This document shows positions 25,865 through 33,895 of a stretch of DNA of 64,000 nt, piece by piece. The translations under genes were made by a program, and so were the position numbers. Every line of letters begins with the position of its first letter. Position 1 is the stretch's first letter. The notes under the pieces are model-generated. The model did no database searches. It was given only the letters and a program-made list of their open reading frames with translations, and was not told the DNA's origin. Source of the stretch: Saprospiraceae bacterium (lineage in GTDB: Bacteria; Bacteroidota; Bacteroidia; Chitinophagales; Saprospiraceae); the NCBI GenBank assembly GCA_022841745.1, contig JALHQW010000015.1:62001-126000 (forward strand). Reading direction: 5' to 3'.

Positions 25865-26119
25865 ATGAGTAGTGCGCAAATTGCCAAGAAAATCGAACTG
25901 CTGCCGGAGATGCTTCAACTCCAGGTGAATGACTTCGTAGAGTTCCTGCTCAATCTGCATTTCAAGGAGACAGACCAAAGCCCTGATGATGCTGAGATTG
26001 CTGCCAAAAACAAAGCTGAGTTGGACAACCGCTACAAGGATTATTTGGATAACCCCAACAGCGTTGTGAGCATGGAAAACCTGAAAACCCGCTTAATGCA
26101 GAAAGCAGCCATATTTTAG
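25865..26119 (+). CDS. DUF2281-like small protein (possible antitoxin-type)
   Basis: 84 residues from the ATG at 25865. An upstream in-frame start at 25799 would be translated from uvrA-remnant DNA and is rejected. SSAQIAKKIELLPEMLQLQV and NDFVEFLLNL match the DUF2281 pattern (I..LP..L..EV.DFVEFLL), found in small proteins often paired with toxins. The Asp/Lys-rich C-terminus is degenerate. No PIN or RelE-type partner lies next to it, so it is probably solitary. Confidence 0.6.
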   Translation: MSSAQIAKKIELLPEMLQLQVNDFVEFLLNLHFKETDQSPDDAEIAAKNKAELDNRYKDYLDNPNSVVSMENLKTRLMQKAAIF

Positions 26120-26160
26120 CATAAAAAAACCTAAATTTGCCCAAAGCAATCGTCGTCAAC

Positions 26161-26748
26161 ATGACCAACGTCCTTCGATACCCGCTTCGCAATATCAGCC
26201 CAGAACGTATTTCTGACCTCCAAGAGAAATACCCAAACGCTTCTGTTCGGATTGAACTAAGCGGTGTCCCAGTGGAGGGCGGCCTGACCGAAGACGGTTT
26301 TTGGGACTTAATAGCCATGTTGGATTGGAGCCAAGCGGGCAAAGACGACGCTGTTATCGAACCCGTGGTGGCGGCATTGGCCAATGGCCCATTGCGACAT
26401 GTTTACGATTTCAAGGACATCCTTTCCCAAAAGCTCTACCTCCTCGACACGGAAGCACACGCCCGCAACATTGGGGAAGAATCCTTCCATGATGGGGCCA
26501 GCGACTTCTCTCAAGACGGCTTCCTATTTGCCCGCTGCTGCGCTGTGGCCAATGGAAAAACGGCCTACGAGACGGCCAAGAAAGACCCCACTCAAATGCC
26601 CAAGGACTTGCAGTTTGCCGCATTGCTCCGCATCCCCAACGAGGCGCACCGCCGAATGAAGGGCACGGCACTGCGCTATGTCTCGGCCTATTCCGTGGAA
26701 ACTTTCAGCAACCGCAAAGGATGGGAAAATGCCAACCTGCCTGAATAA
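26161..26748 (+). CDS. DUF4240-like protein
   Basis: 195 residues from the ATG at 26161; a TTG at 26137 would extend it by 8 residues without support. Residues about 38-80 (LTEDGFWDLIAMLDW) and about 75-140 (ALANGPLRHVYDFKDILSQK, FHDGASDFSQDGFLFARC) match the DUF4240 pattern of a helical protein with an initial EDGFWDLI motif. Function is unknown in the family. It is followed 12 bp later by a Tox-URI2-like gene, so it may be an immunity or accessory protein, although immunity genes usually lie downstream of the toxin. Confidence 0.65.
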   Translation: MTNVLRYPLRNISPERISDLQEKYPNASVRIELSGVPVEGGLTEDGFWDLIAMLDWSQAGKDDAVIEPVVAALANGPLRHVYDFKDILSQKLYLLDTEAHARNIGEESFHDGASDFSQDGFLFARCCAVANGKTAYETAKKDPTQMPKDLQFAALLRIPNEAHRRMKGTALRYVSAYSVETFSNRKGWENANLPE

Positions 26749-26760
26749 CCCACCGACATC

Positions 26761-27075
26761 ATGCACGGCAATTCAAAGGCAAACACCAACCTCCACCACC
26801 TTTACGATATTTTCCGCCGCTCAGACAGGGACACCTTCAAGTATGGTATCTCCGACGACCCCATCGAAGTGGAGGACGGGCTTTCAGCAAGGGCAAGAGA
26901 CCAAGTGGAGGAAATGAACCTTGCCGCCGAATACAACAAGTTCGGAGCTGAAATTTTGCTAACTGACATAGCAGGGCGTACGGAGGCACTGCGCATCGAA
27001 AGGGAACATATTGATGCTTATTATGAAAAGAATGGTAGGAATCCATTGGGGAATAAGTATCCGAGGAGGAAATGA
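26761..27075 (+). CDS. Tox-URI2-like (GIY-YIG/URI fold) nuclease domain protein
   Basis: 104 residues. The motif order HLYDIF, KYGISDDP, ARDQVEEMN, AEILLTDIAGRTEALRIER and a C-terminal GRNPLGNKYP matches the URI-fold toxin domains (Tox-URI2) described at the C-termini of polymorphic toxins. Here it is a free-standing small ORF without signal peptide or delivery domain. It could be an orphan toxin cassette or a domesticated nuclease. Neighbour: the DUF4240 gene 12 bp upstream, likely co-transcribed. Confidence 0.65.
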   Translation: MHGNSKANTNLHHLYDIFRRSDRDTFKYGISDDPIEVEDGLSARARDQVEEMNLAAEYNKFGAEILLTDIAGRTEALRIEREHIDAYYEKNGRNPLGNKYPRRK

Positions 27076-27204
27076 AAGGTGGGGATGTGGTTGATTGTAT
27101 ATCGGCAGTTTAGGGAGTTTGCGGTGGGGTGATGGAGAGCTAAAGCTACATTTAACTCTTTAGAAACCTTTACAGTTGTCTAACCTATCAATGAAGTATT
27201 TAGC

Positions 27205-27708
27205 ATGTCCAATAAATTGTTTTTCGCATTAATGCTGTTCTTTTTTTCAAGATTTTGTTCAGCCCAGCAAGATACTTTGCCATTATTCGACAAAGTGCTG
27301 GAACACTCCTTTTTCAAAAAACCAGAGGAAGGCTTGGAGGAACGAAACAAACTTATTTTGCACATTAACTCAAGCAATACCATATTGAATGAAGGTAAAC
27401 CCATTGAGGTAAATGAGTTGAAAAATTTTGCCAAATGGTTCATTATGAACCCGCTTAAAAAAGATGATTTACCCTATTCCCGGGCAAAAGCAGCCATCAT
27501 CCTTATACCAGCGGGCAATACGAGCTATGGATTTTATATCAGTGTTTACAATGAAGTAAAAAGAGCATATTCAGAGCTTTGGGAAGAAGAAGCCAACTTA
27601 CAATTTGCAAAACCATATATCGAACTTTCTGAAAACGAAAAGCTGAAGGTTCAGGCAATAATCCCGTTTAGGATTTATGAAATGGAAATAGAATCCTCAC
27701 GCAATTAA
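27205..27708 (+). CDS. Exported protein of unknown function
   Basis: 167 residues with a clear signal peptide (about 1-20, ending CSAQ). The mature part is mixed alpha/beta with no catalytic motif I recognise; it contains NSSNTILNEGKPIEVNELKN and AAIILIPAGNTSYGFYISVY. The latter resembles an ExbD/TolR-like periplasmic motif (valuable parallels: K.......Y......V), but no transmembrane anchor follows. Base composition is A+T-rich compared with neighbours, suggesting separate acquisition. Convergent with the barrel protein at 27838. Confidence 0.55.
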   Translation: MSNKLFFALMLFFFSRFCSAQQDTLPLFDKVLEHSFFKKPEEGLEERNKLILHINSSNTILNEGKPIEVNELKNFAKWFIMNPLKKDDLPYSRAKAAIILIPAGNTSYGFYISVYNEVKRAYSELWEEEANLQFAKPYIELSENEKLKVQAIIPFRIYEMEIESSRN

Positions 27709-27837
27709 GATAACCTTGCGAACTAGTTCATTTAAATCATTTTTGAAAAGCTGAGAATTCGACTATTCTGCACACGTACTATCATTTTCCGCCGTTTCCC
27801 GTTTGTCCACATACGCATGTGTTCGCTGGCACTCCCA

Positions 27838-28689
27838 TCAATCCCTATCATTCCGAACCACCTCCTCATCTTCCTCCTTGCCCAACCTAAAGCTAAGCCC
27901 AATTCCACCAGAGCCGTACCAATCATTTCTGCCAAAAGGGGATGTCAAGCCATCGAGGGAGTCGGAGAAAGTGACCCTGCTCATATAATCGAAAACTAGG
28001 GCAGTTTTCTCGGAAAGCTCCCAACGAAATCCAAGGCCGATGGGCAGGGCAAAGTTTACCGGCTTGGGGTCTGCGTTGCCATTGGCGATGGCGTAGTCCC
28101 CGATGCCAAATCCGACGCCTAAACGTAGGAAAGGCAATAGCTTGGGGGTTTTTCCTACGGTTTTTGCCCGCAGCAGGTTCAGCACATAGATATCGGAAAT
28201 TACGAGCAACTCCGCCATTTTTATATCAAACGAGGAACCCCTATCTTCATGCATATCGTCTTCCTTCAAGCGAAGGTAGCTCAGCACCAAATTGCAGTTC
28301 ATCAGGCTCAGGTTGCCTTTTGAAACCAATCTCCCAAGGTTCACGCTCGGTGTAAGGGTGGAGTTGACCAGTTCAGCGTAGTACCCTTTCATATTGGAGG
28401 GGTGCCCGACGGTGAAGGAGGGCTGGGCAAGCCCAAGGCCGAACCCCAGGTTCCAAGCATTTGCAAACCGAGTTTTAATAGACTCGTCAGTGAGCGTTGG
28501 TGCATTAATTATCCCTGAATTACCTTGGCCCTCGCTTGTATTAACAACCATACCTGCCCCATCAGCATGTGGGTAGGGAACTGCAACCCCTACGGGCTTT
28601 CCGGTTTGCTCGGCCAACTGTGCCGATTGACCATATAGTAAGATAGGCAGTTGAAAAAGAGCAAGTAATAAAATAGTTTTGTTCATCAT
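27838..28689 (-). CDS. Outer-membrane beta-barrel-like protein
   Basis: 283 residues with a signal peptide (about 1-20, ending YGQS). Alternating hydrophobic/aromatic strands such as WNLGFGLGLAQPSF, LLPFLRLGVGFGIGDYAI, FALPIGLGFRWEL and GSGGIGLSFRLGK point to an outer-membrane barrel of about 8-10 strands. The acidic tail after the last strand is unusual, because barrels normally end in an aromatic residue. No specific function is evident. It is transcribed away from the oxidoreductase region; the next minus gene upstream starts at 29742. Confidence 0.6.
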   Translation of the reverse strand: MMNKTILLLALFQLPILLYGQSAQLAEQTGKPVGVAVPYPHADGAGMVVNTSEGQGNSGIINAPTLTDESIKTRFANAWNLGFGLGLAQPSFTVGHPSNMKGYYAELVNSTLTPSVNLGRLVSKGNLSLMNCNLVLSYLRLKEDDMHEDRGSSFDIKMAELLVISDIYVLNLLRAKTVGKTPKLLPFLRLGVGFGIGDYAIANGNADPKPVNFALPIGLGFRWELSEKTALVFDYMSRVTFSDSLDGLTSPFGRNDWYGSGGIGLSFRLGKEEDEEVVRNDRD

Positions 28690-28788
28690 GTGCGGTTTTG
28701 GCCGCCAAACTATGCCATTTTTTAAAAGTTGTGCAACAAAGGAAGTATTAATTTTATTTTTTATGCCCGTTGTGAACCAAACCCAATT

Positions 28789-29742
28789 TTAGACCCTCAC
28801 TATTACGTTCCCTCGCTTGTGCCCGGCTTCTACATAGGCATGTGCTTGCACAATTTCAGACAAATCAAAACGCTTATCCATCAAGGGTTTAATCCGGCCT
28901 TCTTCAGCTAATTTTTGAAGAAAAGCCATCGCCTCCGCTGTCTCTTCTGCCACGCCAGCCAGCATCAGTTTGCCCTTGGTTTTTGAGTACCAAACCCCTT
29001 GCAGCATCTCGCCGGGCATAGCAGCTCCAAGGATGACCGTGCCACCTTTTTTTGCGGCAGCAAAGCAAGCGGAAACTGGCGCTTTGTTCACCGTTTCATA
29101 AACTATGTCATAAGGCATGGCGGTTTTTGAAAAATCGGTCTTGGTATAATCCACCACATGGTCGGCACCGAGGGAGCGCATCGCCTCCACGTTTTTGGTG
29201 CTGCAAACAGCGGTAACTTCTGCGCCAAAATACTTGGCTAGCTGCACAGCAGCGCTGCCCACTGCCCCCGAAGCGCCGTAAACCAGCACACGCTGGCCGG
29301 GCTTGATGCTGGCTTTTTTCAAAAAATGACAGGCTGTGATGCCACCGAATGGAACGGCTGCTGCCTCCTCATGGCTGAGGTTCCCTGGTTTAAGGGCGAT
29401 GGCTCCTTTGGCAGGCAAACTGGTATATTCGGCATAGGTTCCGAAGCGCATTTGCGTAGCACCAAACACCTCATCGCCGGGCTTGAACTGCGCAGCGCCC
29501 TCCCCTACCGCTTCCACAACGCCGGAGAAAACATCGCCCAATACCTTCTTTTTGGGTTTGAAAAACCCGAAAAGAAACCGCACCGCAAACGGTGAAGCCA
29601 TGCGCAGTCGTACATCGCCGGAATTGACGGCAGTGGCGTGGATTCTTACCAGGATTTCGCCGGGCTTGGCAACGGGCTTGGCAATCTGCCGTATTTGGAG
29701 CACCGAGGGGGCGCCATAGTTTTCATAAATAGCTGCATTCAT
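28789..29742 (-). CDS. Zinc-type alcohol dehydrogenase/quinone oxidoreductase family (MDR)
   Basis: 317 residues from the ATG at 29742 (MNAAIYENYGAPSVLQ, the usual family start); in-frame ATGs at 29754 and further up to 29847 add non-homologous residues and run into a repeat. GroES-like domain at about 1-125. Rossmann domain with VLVYGASGAVGSAAVQLAKY at about 140-160 (GxGxxG-type, NADPH). The catalytic zinc ligands of true alcohol dehydrogenases are missing, so it fits the quinone reductase branch (qor/zeta-crystallin-like). Monocistronic; likely a cytosolic NADPH-dependent reductase of unknown substrate. Confidence 0.88.
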   Translation of the reverse strand: MNAAIYENYGAPSVLQIRQIAKPVAKPGEILVRIHATAVNSGDVRLRMASPFAVRFLFGFFKPKKKVLGDVFSGVVEAVGEGAAQFKPGDEVFGATQMRFGTYAEYTSLPAKGAIALKPGNLSHEEAAAVPFGGITACHFLKKASIKPGQRVLVYGASGAVGSAAVQLAKYFGAEVTAVCSTKNVEAMRSLGADHVVDYTKTDFSKTAMPYDIVYETVNKAPVSACFAAAKKGGTVILGAAMPGEMLQGVWYSKTKGKLMLAGVAEETAEAMAFLQKLAEEGRIKPLMDKRFDLSEIVQAHAYVEAGHKRGNVIVRV

Positions 29743-29760
29743 GTCGAAAGTCATTTTTGG

Positions 29761-29861
29761 GGTTGATAAGGTTAATATGGTTGATAAGGGTTGATGGTGA
29801 GTGCAATAAACATTGCCATTCATCAACCTCATAAAAACCTTAATCAACCCTTATCAACCCT
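29761..29861. repeat. Imperfect inverted repeat of GGTTGATAAGG units
   Basis: GGTTGATAAGG occurs directly at 29761 and 29779. Inverted counterparts (CCTTAATCAACC- and CCCTTATCAACC-type) occur at 29838-29861, so the segment can fold into a long imperfect hairpin. It lies just upstream of the oxidoreductase gene. The rest of the gap up to 30101 has no recognisable feature. Confidence 0.65.
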
Positions 29862-30101
29862 CCTTAAAATTGATGGGGCAAAGTTGTGGGCATCAACCAC
29901 CGATTTTCATTGACTTTCGGTAAGAAGTGAATACGATGGGTAAAACTATCCATCCATAACCATGATATGCAGCGTTTTATCGAAACGCAAATTGCAACCG
30001 AATTCCCCCATACGTTTCAAATTTGCATTTAAAAGCTTTTTAGACCTGTACTTCTGTGAAGTTTATAACTTATATTGACGTGCAGTTGCAAAACCGCCCT
30101 C

Positions 30102-30614
30102 TTACTCCGCCGGATAATAATGAAACCCCAAATAAGCGATTTTCCACTCCCCATTTTCCTTTTCGAGGATGCGGGTTTCTTGTGATTTTCCAAGGAACTT
30201 CCTAGTATCCTTTTCATAAGAGTTCTGCTCGAAACTGTACCAAGCCATGTCGTTGGTGATGCGAAAATTCTCGTTGGAGCGCTCCTCGGTCGAGCCTTGC
30301 CAGAGCGTTTCATTGGCATCGAACTGCTTTTTCTTCTCCTCGGCAAGGGACTCAAAGCCGATATTGGCGACCACTTTGTTTTCGTAACCCTCCCAATAGC
30401 CGAATTTGCGGAAGGCGGGCGACTGTAGGTAAGTGCTTTTCCACGCCTCGAAATCCTGCTTGTAGTAAGATTCCGTCTCCTTGGCGATGACTGCCTGTAT
30501 GGCCGCTTTTTCTTTTTCAAAATCAACGGCAGGTGCCGAAGCAGGAGGTGCAGGCTTGGTGCAAGCAACAAGAAAGATGTTGAGTGTAAATAGGAAATAT
30601 CCGAAAGTCCTCAT
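30102..30614 (-). CDS. Lipoprotein with SnoaL/DUF4440-like domain
   Basis: 170 residues. N-terminal lipobox LVAC with Cys18. The mature domain begins EKEKAAIQAVIAKETESYY and ends RILEKENGEWKIAYLGFHY. This is the NTF2-like (SnoaL/DUF4440) pattern: a helical start with AI...E...Y...D...W and a terminal W.I.Y.. strand. Family members bind small hydrophobic ligands or are scaffolds; no catalytic residue can be assigned. The overlapping frame at 30029-30571 is low-complexity and rejected. Confidence 0.75.
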   Translation of the reverse strand: MRTFGYFLFTLNIFLVACTKPAPPASAPAVDFEKEKAAIQAVIAKETESYYKQDFEAWKSTYLQSPAFRKFGYWEGYENKVVANIGFESLAEEKKKQFDANETLWQGSTEERSNENFRITNDMAWYSFEQNSYEKDTRKFLGKSQETRILEKENGEWKIAYLGFHYYPAE

Positions 30615-30750
30615 TTGGATAAGATTTTAGTGAAAAAATTGATGCTGCTAAAGGTCAAATATGGTGAATTAATTTTGTCGAACAAGCCTTTTTAGAATGC
30701 TTTGCGTTTGTTGTCCATGGGTTTACAGCAATGGACTTTCCTCGATTCCC

Positions 30751-30758
30751 TACCTTTG
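30751..30758 (+). promoter_or_regulatory. -7 element TACCTTTG that fixes the HipA-like start
   Basis: An exact TAnnTTTG match ending 17 bases before the ATG at 30776. An alternative in-frame ATG at 30731 lies upstream of this box and would not be on the transcript, so the 30776 start is preferred. Confidence 0.5.
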
Positions 30759-30775
30759 CCCCACAATTTCATTCA

Positions 30776-31564
30776 ATGCCTTACCTACCGCCCGACATCC
30801 GCAAGGTCAATATCATCCGCTACGTGACGCCGTTGCGGGAAGGTGGCTCGTTGCCCGCCATCGTGGAAGCGGACGATGATTTCCTGTATGTGGCGAAGTT
30901 CAGGGGCGCAGGGCAAGGCACGAAGGCGCTCATCGCCGATTTGATTGGGGCAGAACTGGCCCGTGCCGCTGGCCTGAAAGTGCCAGAACTGGTACTCGCC
31001 GACCTCGACGAGTCGTTTGGCCGCACCGAGCCGGATGAGGAAATCCAAGACTTGCTCAAATTCAGCACCGGCACCAACCTCGGCGTTCATTACCTCTCCG
31101 GCGCTATCAGCTTCGACCCTGTGGTGAATCAAGTAGAGCCACTGACGGCCTCCAAGATTGTATGGCTTGATGCGTTCCTAACCAATGTTGACCGCACGGC
31201 CAAGAACACGAACATGCTCATCTGGAACCGGGAGCTTTGGATGATTGATTTTGGCGCATGCCTCTATTTTCATCATAGTTGGGATAACTGGGAGCAGCAA
31301 TCGCAGTCGCATTTTGCCAATATAAAAACCCATGTGCTGCTGTCGCAAGCCAGCCAATTGGACGAAGCCGATGCCGTTTTGACCAAAATTATTAGCCCAG
31401 ACTTGATTGCCACGGTTTTGGCCAGCATCCCCGATGATTGGCTCAACGGGCATGGCACACCTGATGAAATGCGCAGGGTGTATCAGGAGTTCCTGACCCG
31501 ACGCATCGAGGCATCTTCCACATTTTTAAAAACAGCCAAAGATGCAAGAGCGGGAATTATTTGA
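30776..31564 (+). CDS. HipA-like kinase-fold protein
   Basis: 262 residues. It has the pattern of the short HipA-related family found with DUF3037: DDDFLYVAKFRGAGQGTKAL at about 33-52 (Lys in the nucleotide-binding strand), LVLADLD.SF, DAFLTNVDRTAKNTNML at about 140-156 (catalytic D and N-type loop) and LWMIDFGACLYF (DFG-like). Full-length HipA toxins are about 440 residues and have an N-terminal beta domain; that is absent here. The 3' end overlaps the DUF3037 gene by 23 bp. Toxin-antitoxin function is not established for this subfamily. Confidence 0.78.
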   Translation: MPYLPPDIRKVNIIRYVTPLREGGSLPAIVEADDDFLYVAKFRGAGQGTKALIADLIGAELARAAGLKVPELVLADLDESFGRTEPDEEIQDLLKFSTGTNLGVHYLSGAISFDPVVNQVEPLTASKIVWLDAFLTNVDRTAKNTNMLIWNRELWMIDFGACLYFHHSWDNWEQQSQSHFANIKTHVLLSQASQLDEADAVLTKIISPDLIATVLASIPDDWLNGHGTPDEMRRVYQEFLTRRIEASSTFLKTAKDARAGII

Positions 31565-31925
31565 ATACGCCGTCATCCGGCTGGTGCCACGGGTGGAGCG
31601 GGAGGAGTTCCTGAACGTGGGGGTTATTTTGCTCTGCAAAAAGCGGAACTTCCTACATGTACTTTACGAAGTGAAGGAAGAACGGCTGCGGGCCATTTTC
31701 CCGGAATGCGAACTTGAAGAAGTCAAATGCCACCTAGAAGCCCTGGCTCGCATCGCCGCCGCCGACCCAACCGCCGGGCCTATTGCCCAATTGGATGCTG
31801 CTGGCCGTTTCCGTTGGCTCACCGCACAGCGAAGCACCGTTATCCAAGCATCAAAAGTTCACCCAGGGCTATGTACCGACCCGATGGGGATGCTGGAGCG
31901 GTTATTTGAGCAGATGGTGCAGTAA
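31542..31925 (+). CDS. DUF3037 protein
   Basis: 127 residues, starting inside the HipA-like gene (23-bp overlap). Motifs LFEYAVIRLVPRVEREEFLN, VGVILLCK and FLHVLYEV match DUF3037, whose genes are regularly coupled to the short HipA-like kinase. The overlap and conserved pairing argue that the products act together, but the activity is unknown. The C-terminus includes STVIQASKVHPGLC, also typical of the family. Confidence 0.82.
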   Translation: MQERELFEYAVIRLVPRVEREEFLNVGVILLCKKRNFLHVLYEVKEERLRAIFPECELEEVKCHLEALARIAAADPTAGPIAQLDAAGRFRWLTAQRSTVIQASKVHPGLCTDPMGMLERLFEQMVQ

Positions 31926-31955
31926 TCAAGATTTTATTCATCAAATTCTACCACA

Positions 31956-32441
31956 ATGCTTCAGTTCCGCCCGGCCACTATTGCTGACCACGACCATATC
32001 TGGGAAATCCTACTCCCCATCATCGAGCGGGGCGACTCACTCGTGTATCTAAAAAGCATGTCAAAAGAAAAAATGCTGTCTTACTGGCTGGGCCCCGACA
32101 AGCGCTGCTATGTTGCCGAGGAGGATGGTCAAGTGCTTGGCAGTTTTTGGATAAAAGATAACCACCTGGGGAGAGGCTCGCATATTGCCAATGCGGCATA
32201 TGTTGTTTCTTCGGCAAGTGGAGGTCGAGGCGTTGGCAAGCAAATGGGCCTTTATTCTCTTGATGAAGCCAGACGGTTGGGCTATCGGGCCATGCAGTTC
32301 AACCTTGTGGTGAAGACCAACGAAAAGGCCGTTCGACTTTGGCAAAGCATTGGCTTTAAAATCATTGGGGAAATACCGGAGGCATTTGAGCACAAAGAAC
32401 TGGGATGGGTGAATGCTTACGTAATGTACCAATTGCTCTAA
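31956..32441 (+). CDS. GNAT-family N-acetyltransferase
   Basis: 161 residues covering a single GNAT domain. N-terminal strand LQFRPATIADHDHIWEIL; acetyl-CoA-binding loop GGRGVGKQMG at about 90-99 (Q/R-x-x-G-x-G); C-terminal NEKAVRLWQSIGFKIIGEIP (typical N..A..LY...GF). It probably acetylates a small molecule or protein N-terminus in the cytosol; the substrate is not predictable. It lies 30 bp after DUF3037 on the same strand, possibly one transcript. Confidence 0.85.
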   Translation: MLQFRPATIADHDHIWEILLPIIERGDSLVYLKSMSKEKMLSYWLGPDKRCYVAEEDGQVLGSFWIKDNHLGRGSHIANAAYVVSSASGGRGVGKQMGLYSLDEARRLGYRAMQFNLVVKTNEKAVRLWQSIGFKIIGEIPEAFEHKELGWVNAYVMYQLL

Positions 32442-32489
32442 TTAAATCATACCTTTAACTCAAAATAATCACCTATTCCACCAGTTTCC

Positions 32490-33878
32490 ATGCCACACCT
32501 TAAGTTAAAAACTAGTCTTATTATCTCTGCTATATTCCTATTCGTTGCCTGCAAAAAAGACCCAGAGGTAAAGCCAATCCCGCCAACAACAACGCTAGCA
32601 ATTCCCGTGGATACCATCGTGCCCACTGGAAACGAACAGTACCTGACCAAAGGCTCCGAGTATATTTTTGACCAAAACCGTCTCCATACTTTTGAAATAA
32701 ACCTGCCCGAAGCCGACCTTAAAAAGTTGAACGACGACCCCGCAGCCGAGCGATATGTGGCTGCCTCCCTGACTTTTGATGGGGAAACAATCAGTCCCAT
32801 CGGCATAAGATACAAAGGTTCAATTGGGGCATTTGTCGGTTGCCTTTCTGGCACAGACTGGGGAAACCCGTCGGGCCACAAGACCTGCACCAAGTTGTCC
32901 ATGCAGCTAAAGATAAACTGGTTGGATGCCGATGTGAAGTTCTATGGCTTGAAAAAAATCCAATTGCACGCCATGAACTTAGACGACAGCCAAATGCGGG
33001 AGCGCCTTGGCTATTGGCTTTTTCGGGAAATGGGCGTCCCGGCACCTCGGTCGGTACATGCCCGTGTGCTCATTAATGGCAAATACATCGGCCTGTTCGC
33101 TTTGGTCGAAGAGGTGGATGGCCGATTTGCGAGGGAAAATTTCGAGGATGGCTCAGGCAATCTTTACAAGGAAATCTGGCCTTTGGACATGCACGGCCTG
33201 CCTTTTTCAGAGCAAACCTACCTCAGCCATTTGGAAACCAACGAGGACGAAAACCCGACGGCCAACATGATTCGTGGCTTTGCGCAGGCGGTTGCGAATG
33301 CACCCCAAGCAGACCTGCAACAGGTCATAGCGGATGGGATGAAAATCGAGGAAATCATCTCATATGCCGTGGTTGACCGTACCATTCGGGTTGACGATGG
33401 CCCATTTCACTGGTATTGCTGGGGCGGCAACTGTTCCAGCCATAATTTTTATTGGTACGAAGAACCCACCGAAGGCACCCTGCACCTGATTCCCTGGGAC
33501 ATGGACAACGCCTTTGAGAACATTATTTCCAATGAGAACCCGGTCATCCCCATTGCCGATGCATGGGGCGAAACCCGCAATAACTGCCAGCCCTTTCCTT
33601 ATGGCAGCTTTCAGTTCATGCAGCGCTCAGCCGCCTGCGACAAGCTGACGGCAGGCTGGGCAAGCTTTGAGGAGGAGTACGAGGAAAAATTGCTTTATTT
33701 CAAAAACACGGTATTGTCACCTGAAAACATCAATCCGATGTTGGACAAGTGGGAAGCGCAAATTACGGATGCAACCGCAGAAGCTGAGGCCGCCTATGGC
33801 GATGCTGTAACGGTTTATGTTTGGCGAAGTGCATTGGATAAATTGAAGGCGCAGCTTGAATATGCACGTACGCATTGA
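32490..33878 (+). CDS. CotH-like lipoprotein
   Basis: 462 residues. Lipobox FVAC with Cys21, so outer-membrane or periplasmic lipoprotein. The CotH-kinase-like domain spans about 60-400, with LHTFEINLPEADLKKLN, a GIRYKGSIG strand, GLFALVEEVDGRF, GNLYKEIWP (family Lys position) and HLIPWDMDNAFE (metal-binding Asp pair). CotH proteins are atypical protein kinases; secreted Bacteroidota members are widespread with unknown targets. There is a cysteine-rich insertion around 305-315 (WYCWGGNCSSHNF). Convergent with the CRTAC1 gene, with only 17 bp between stops. Confidence 0.8.
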   Translation: MPHLKLKTSLIISAIFLFVACKKDPEVKPIPPTTTLAIPVDTIVPTGNEQYLTKGSEYIFDQNRLHTFEINLPEADLKKLNDDPAAERYVAASLTFDGETISPIGIRYKGSIGAFVGCLSGTDWGNPSGHKTCTKLSMQLKINWLDADVKFYGLKKIQLHAMNLDDSQMRERLGYWLFREMGVPAPRSVHARVLINGKYIGLFALVEEVDGRFARENFEDGSGNLYKEIWPLDMHGLPFSEQTYLSHLETNEDENPTANMIRGFAQAVANAPQADLQQVIADGMKIEEIISYAVVDRTIRVDDGPFHWYCWGGNCSSHNFYWYEEPTEGTLHLIPWDMDNAFENIISNENPVIPIADAWGETRNNCQPFPYGSFQFMQRSAACDKLTAGWASFEEEYEEKLLYFKNTVLSPENINPMLDKWEAQITDATAEAEAAYGDAVTVYVWRSALDKLKAQLEYARTH

Positions 33879-33895
33879 TTAACACAAGTTCTACC

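Noticed and set aside
30029..30571. 180-codon minus-strand ORF overlapping the lipoprotein gene
   Set aside because: Ser/Arg-rich out-of-frame reading; the 30102-30614 frame has a lipobox and an NTF2-like domain.
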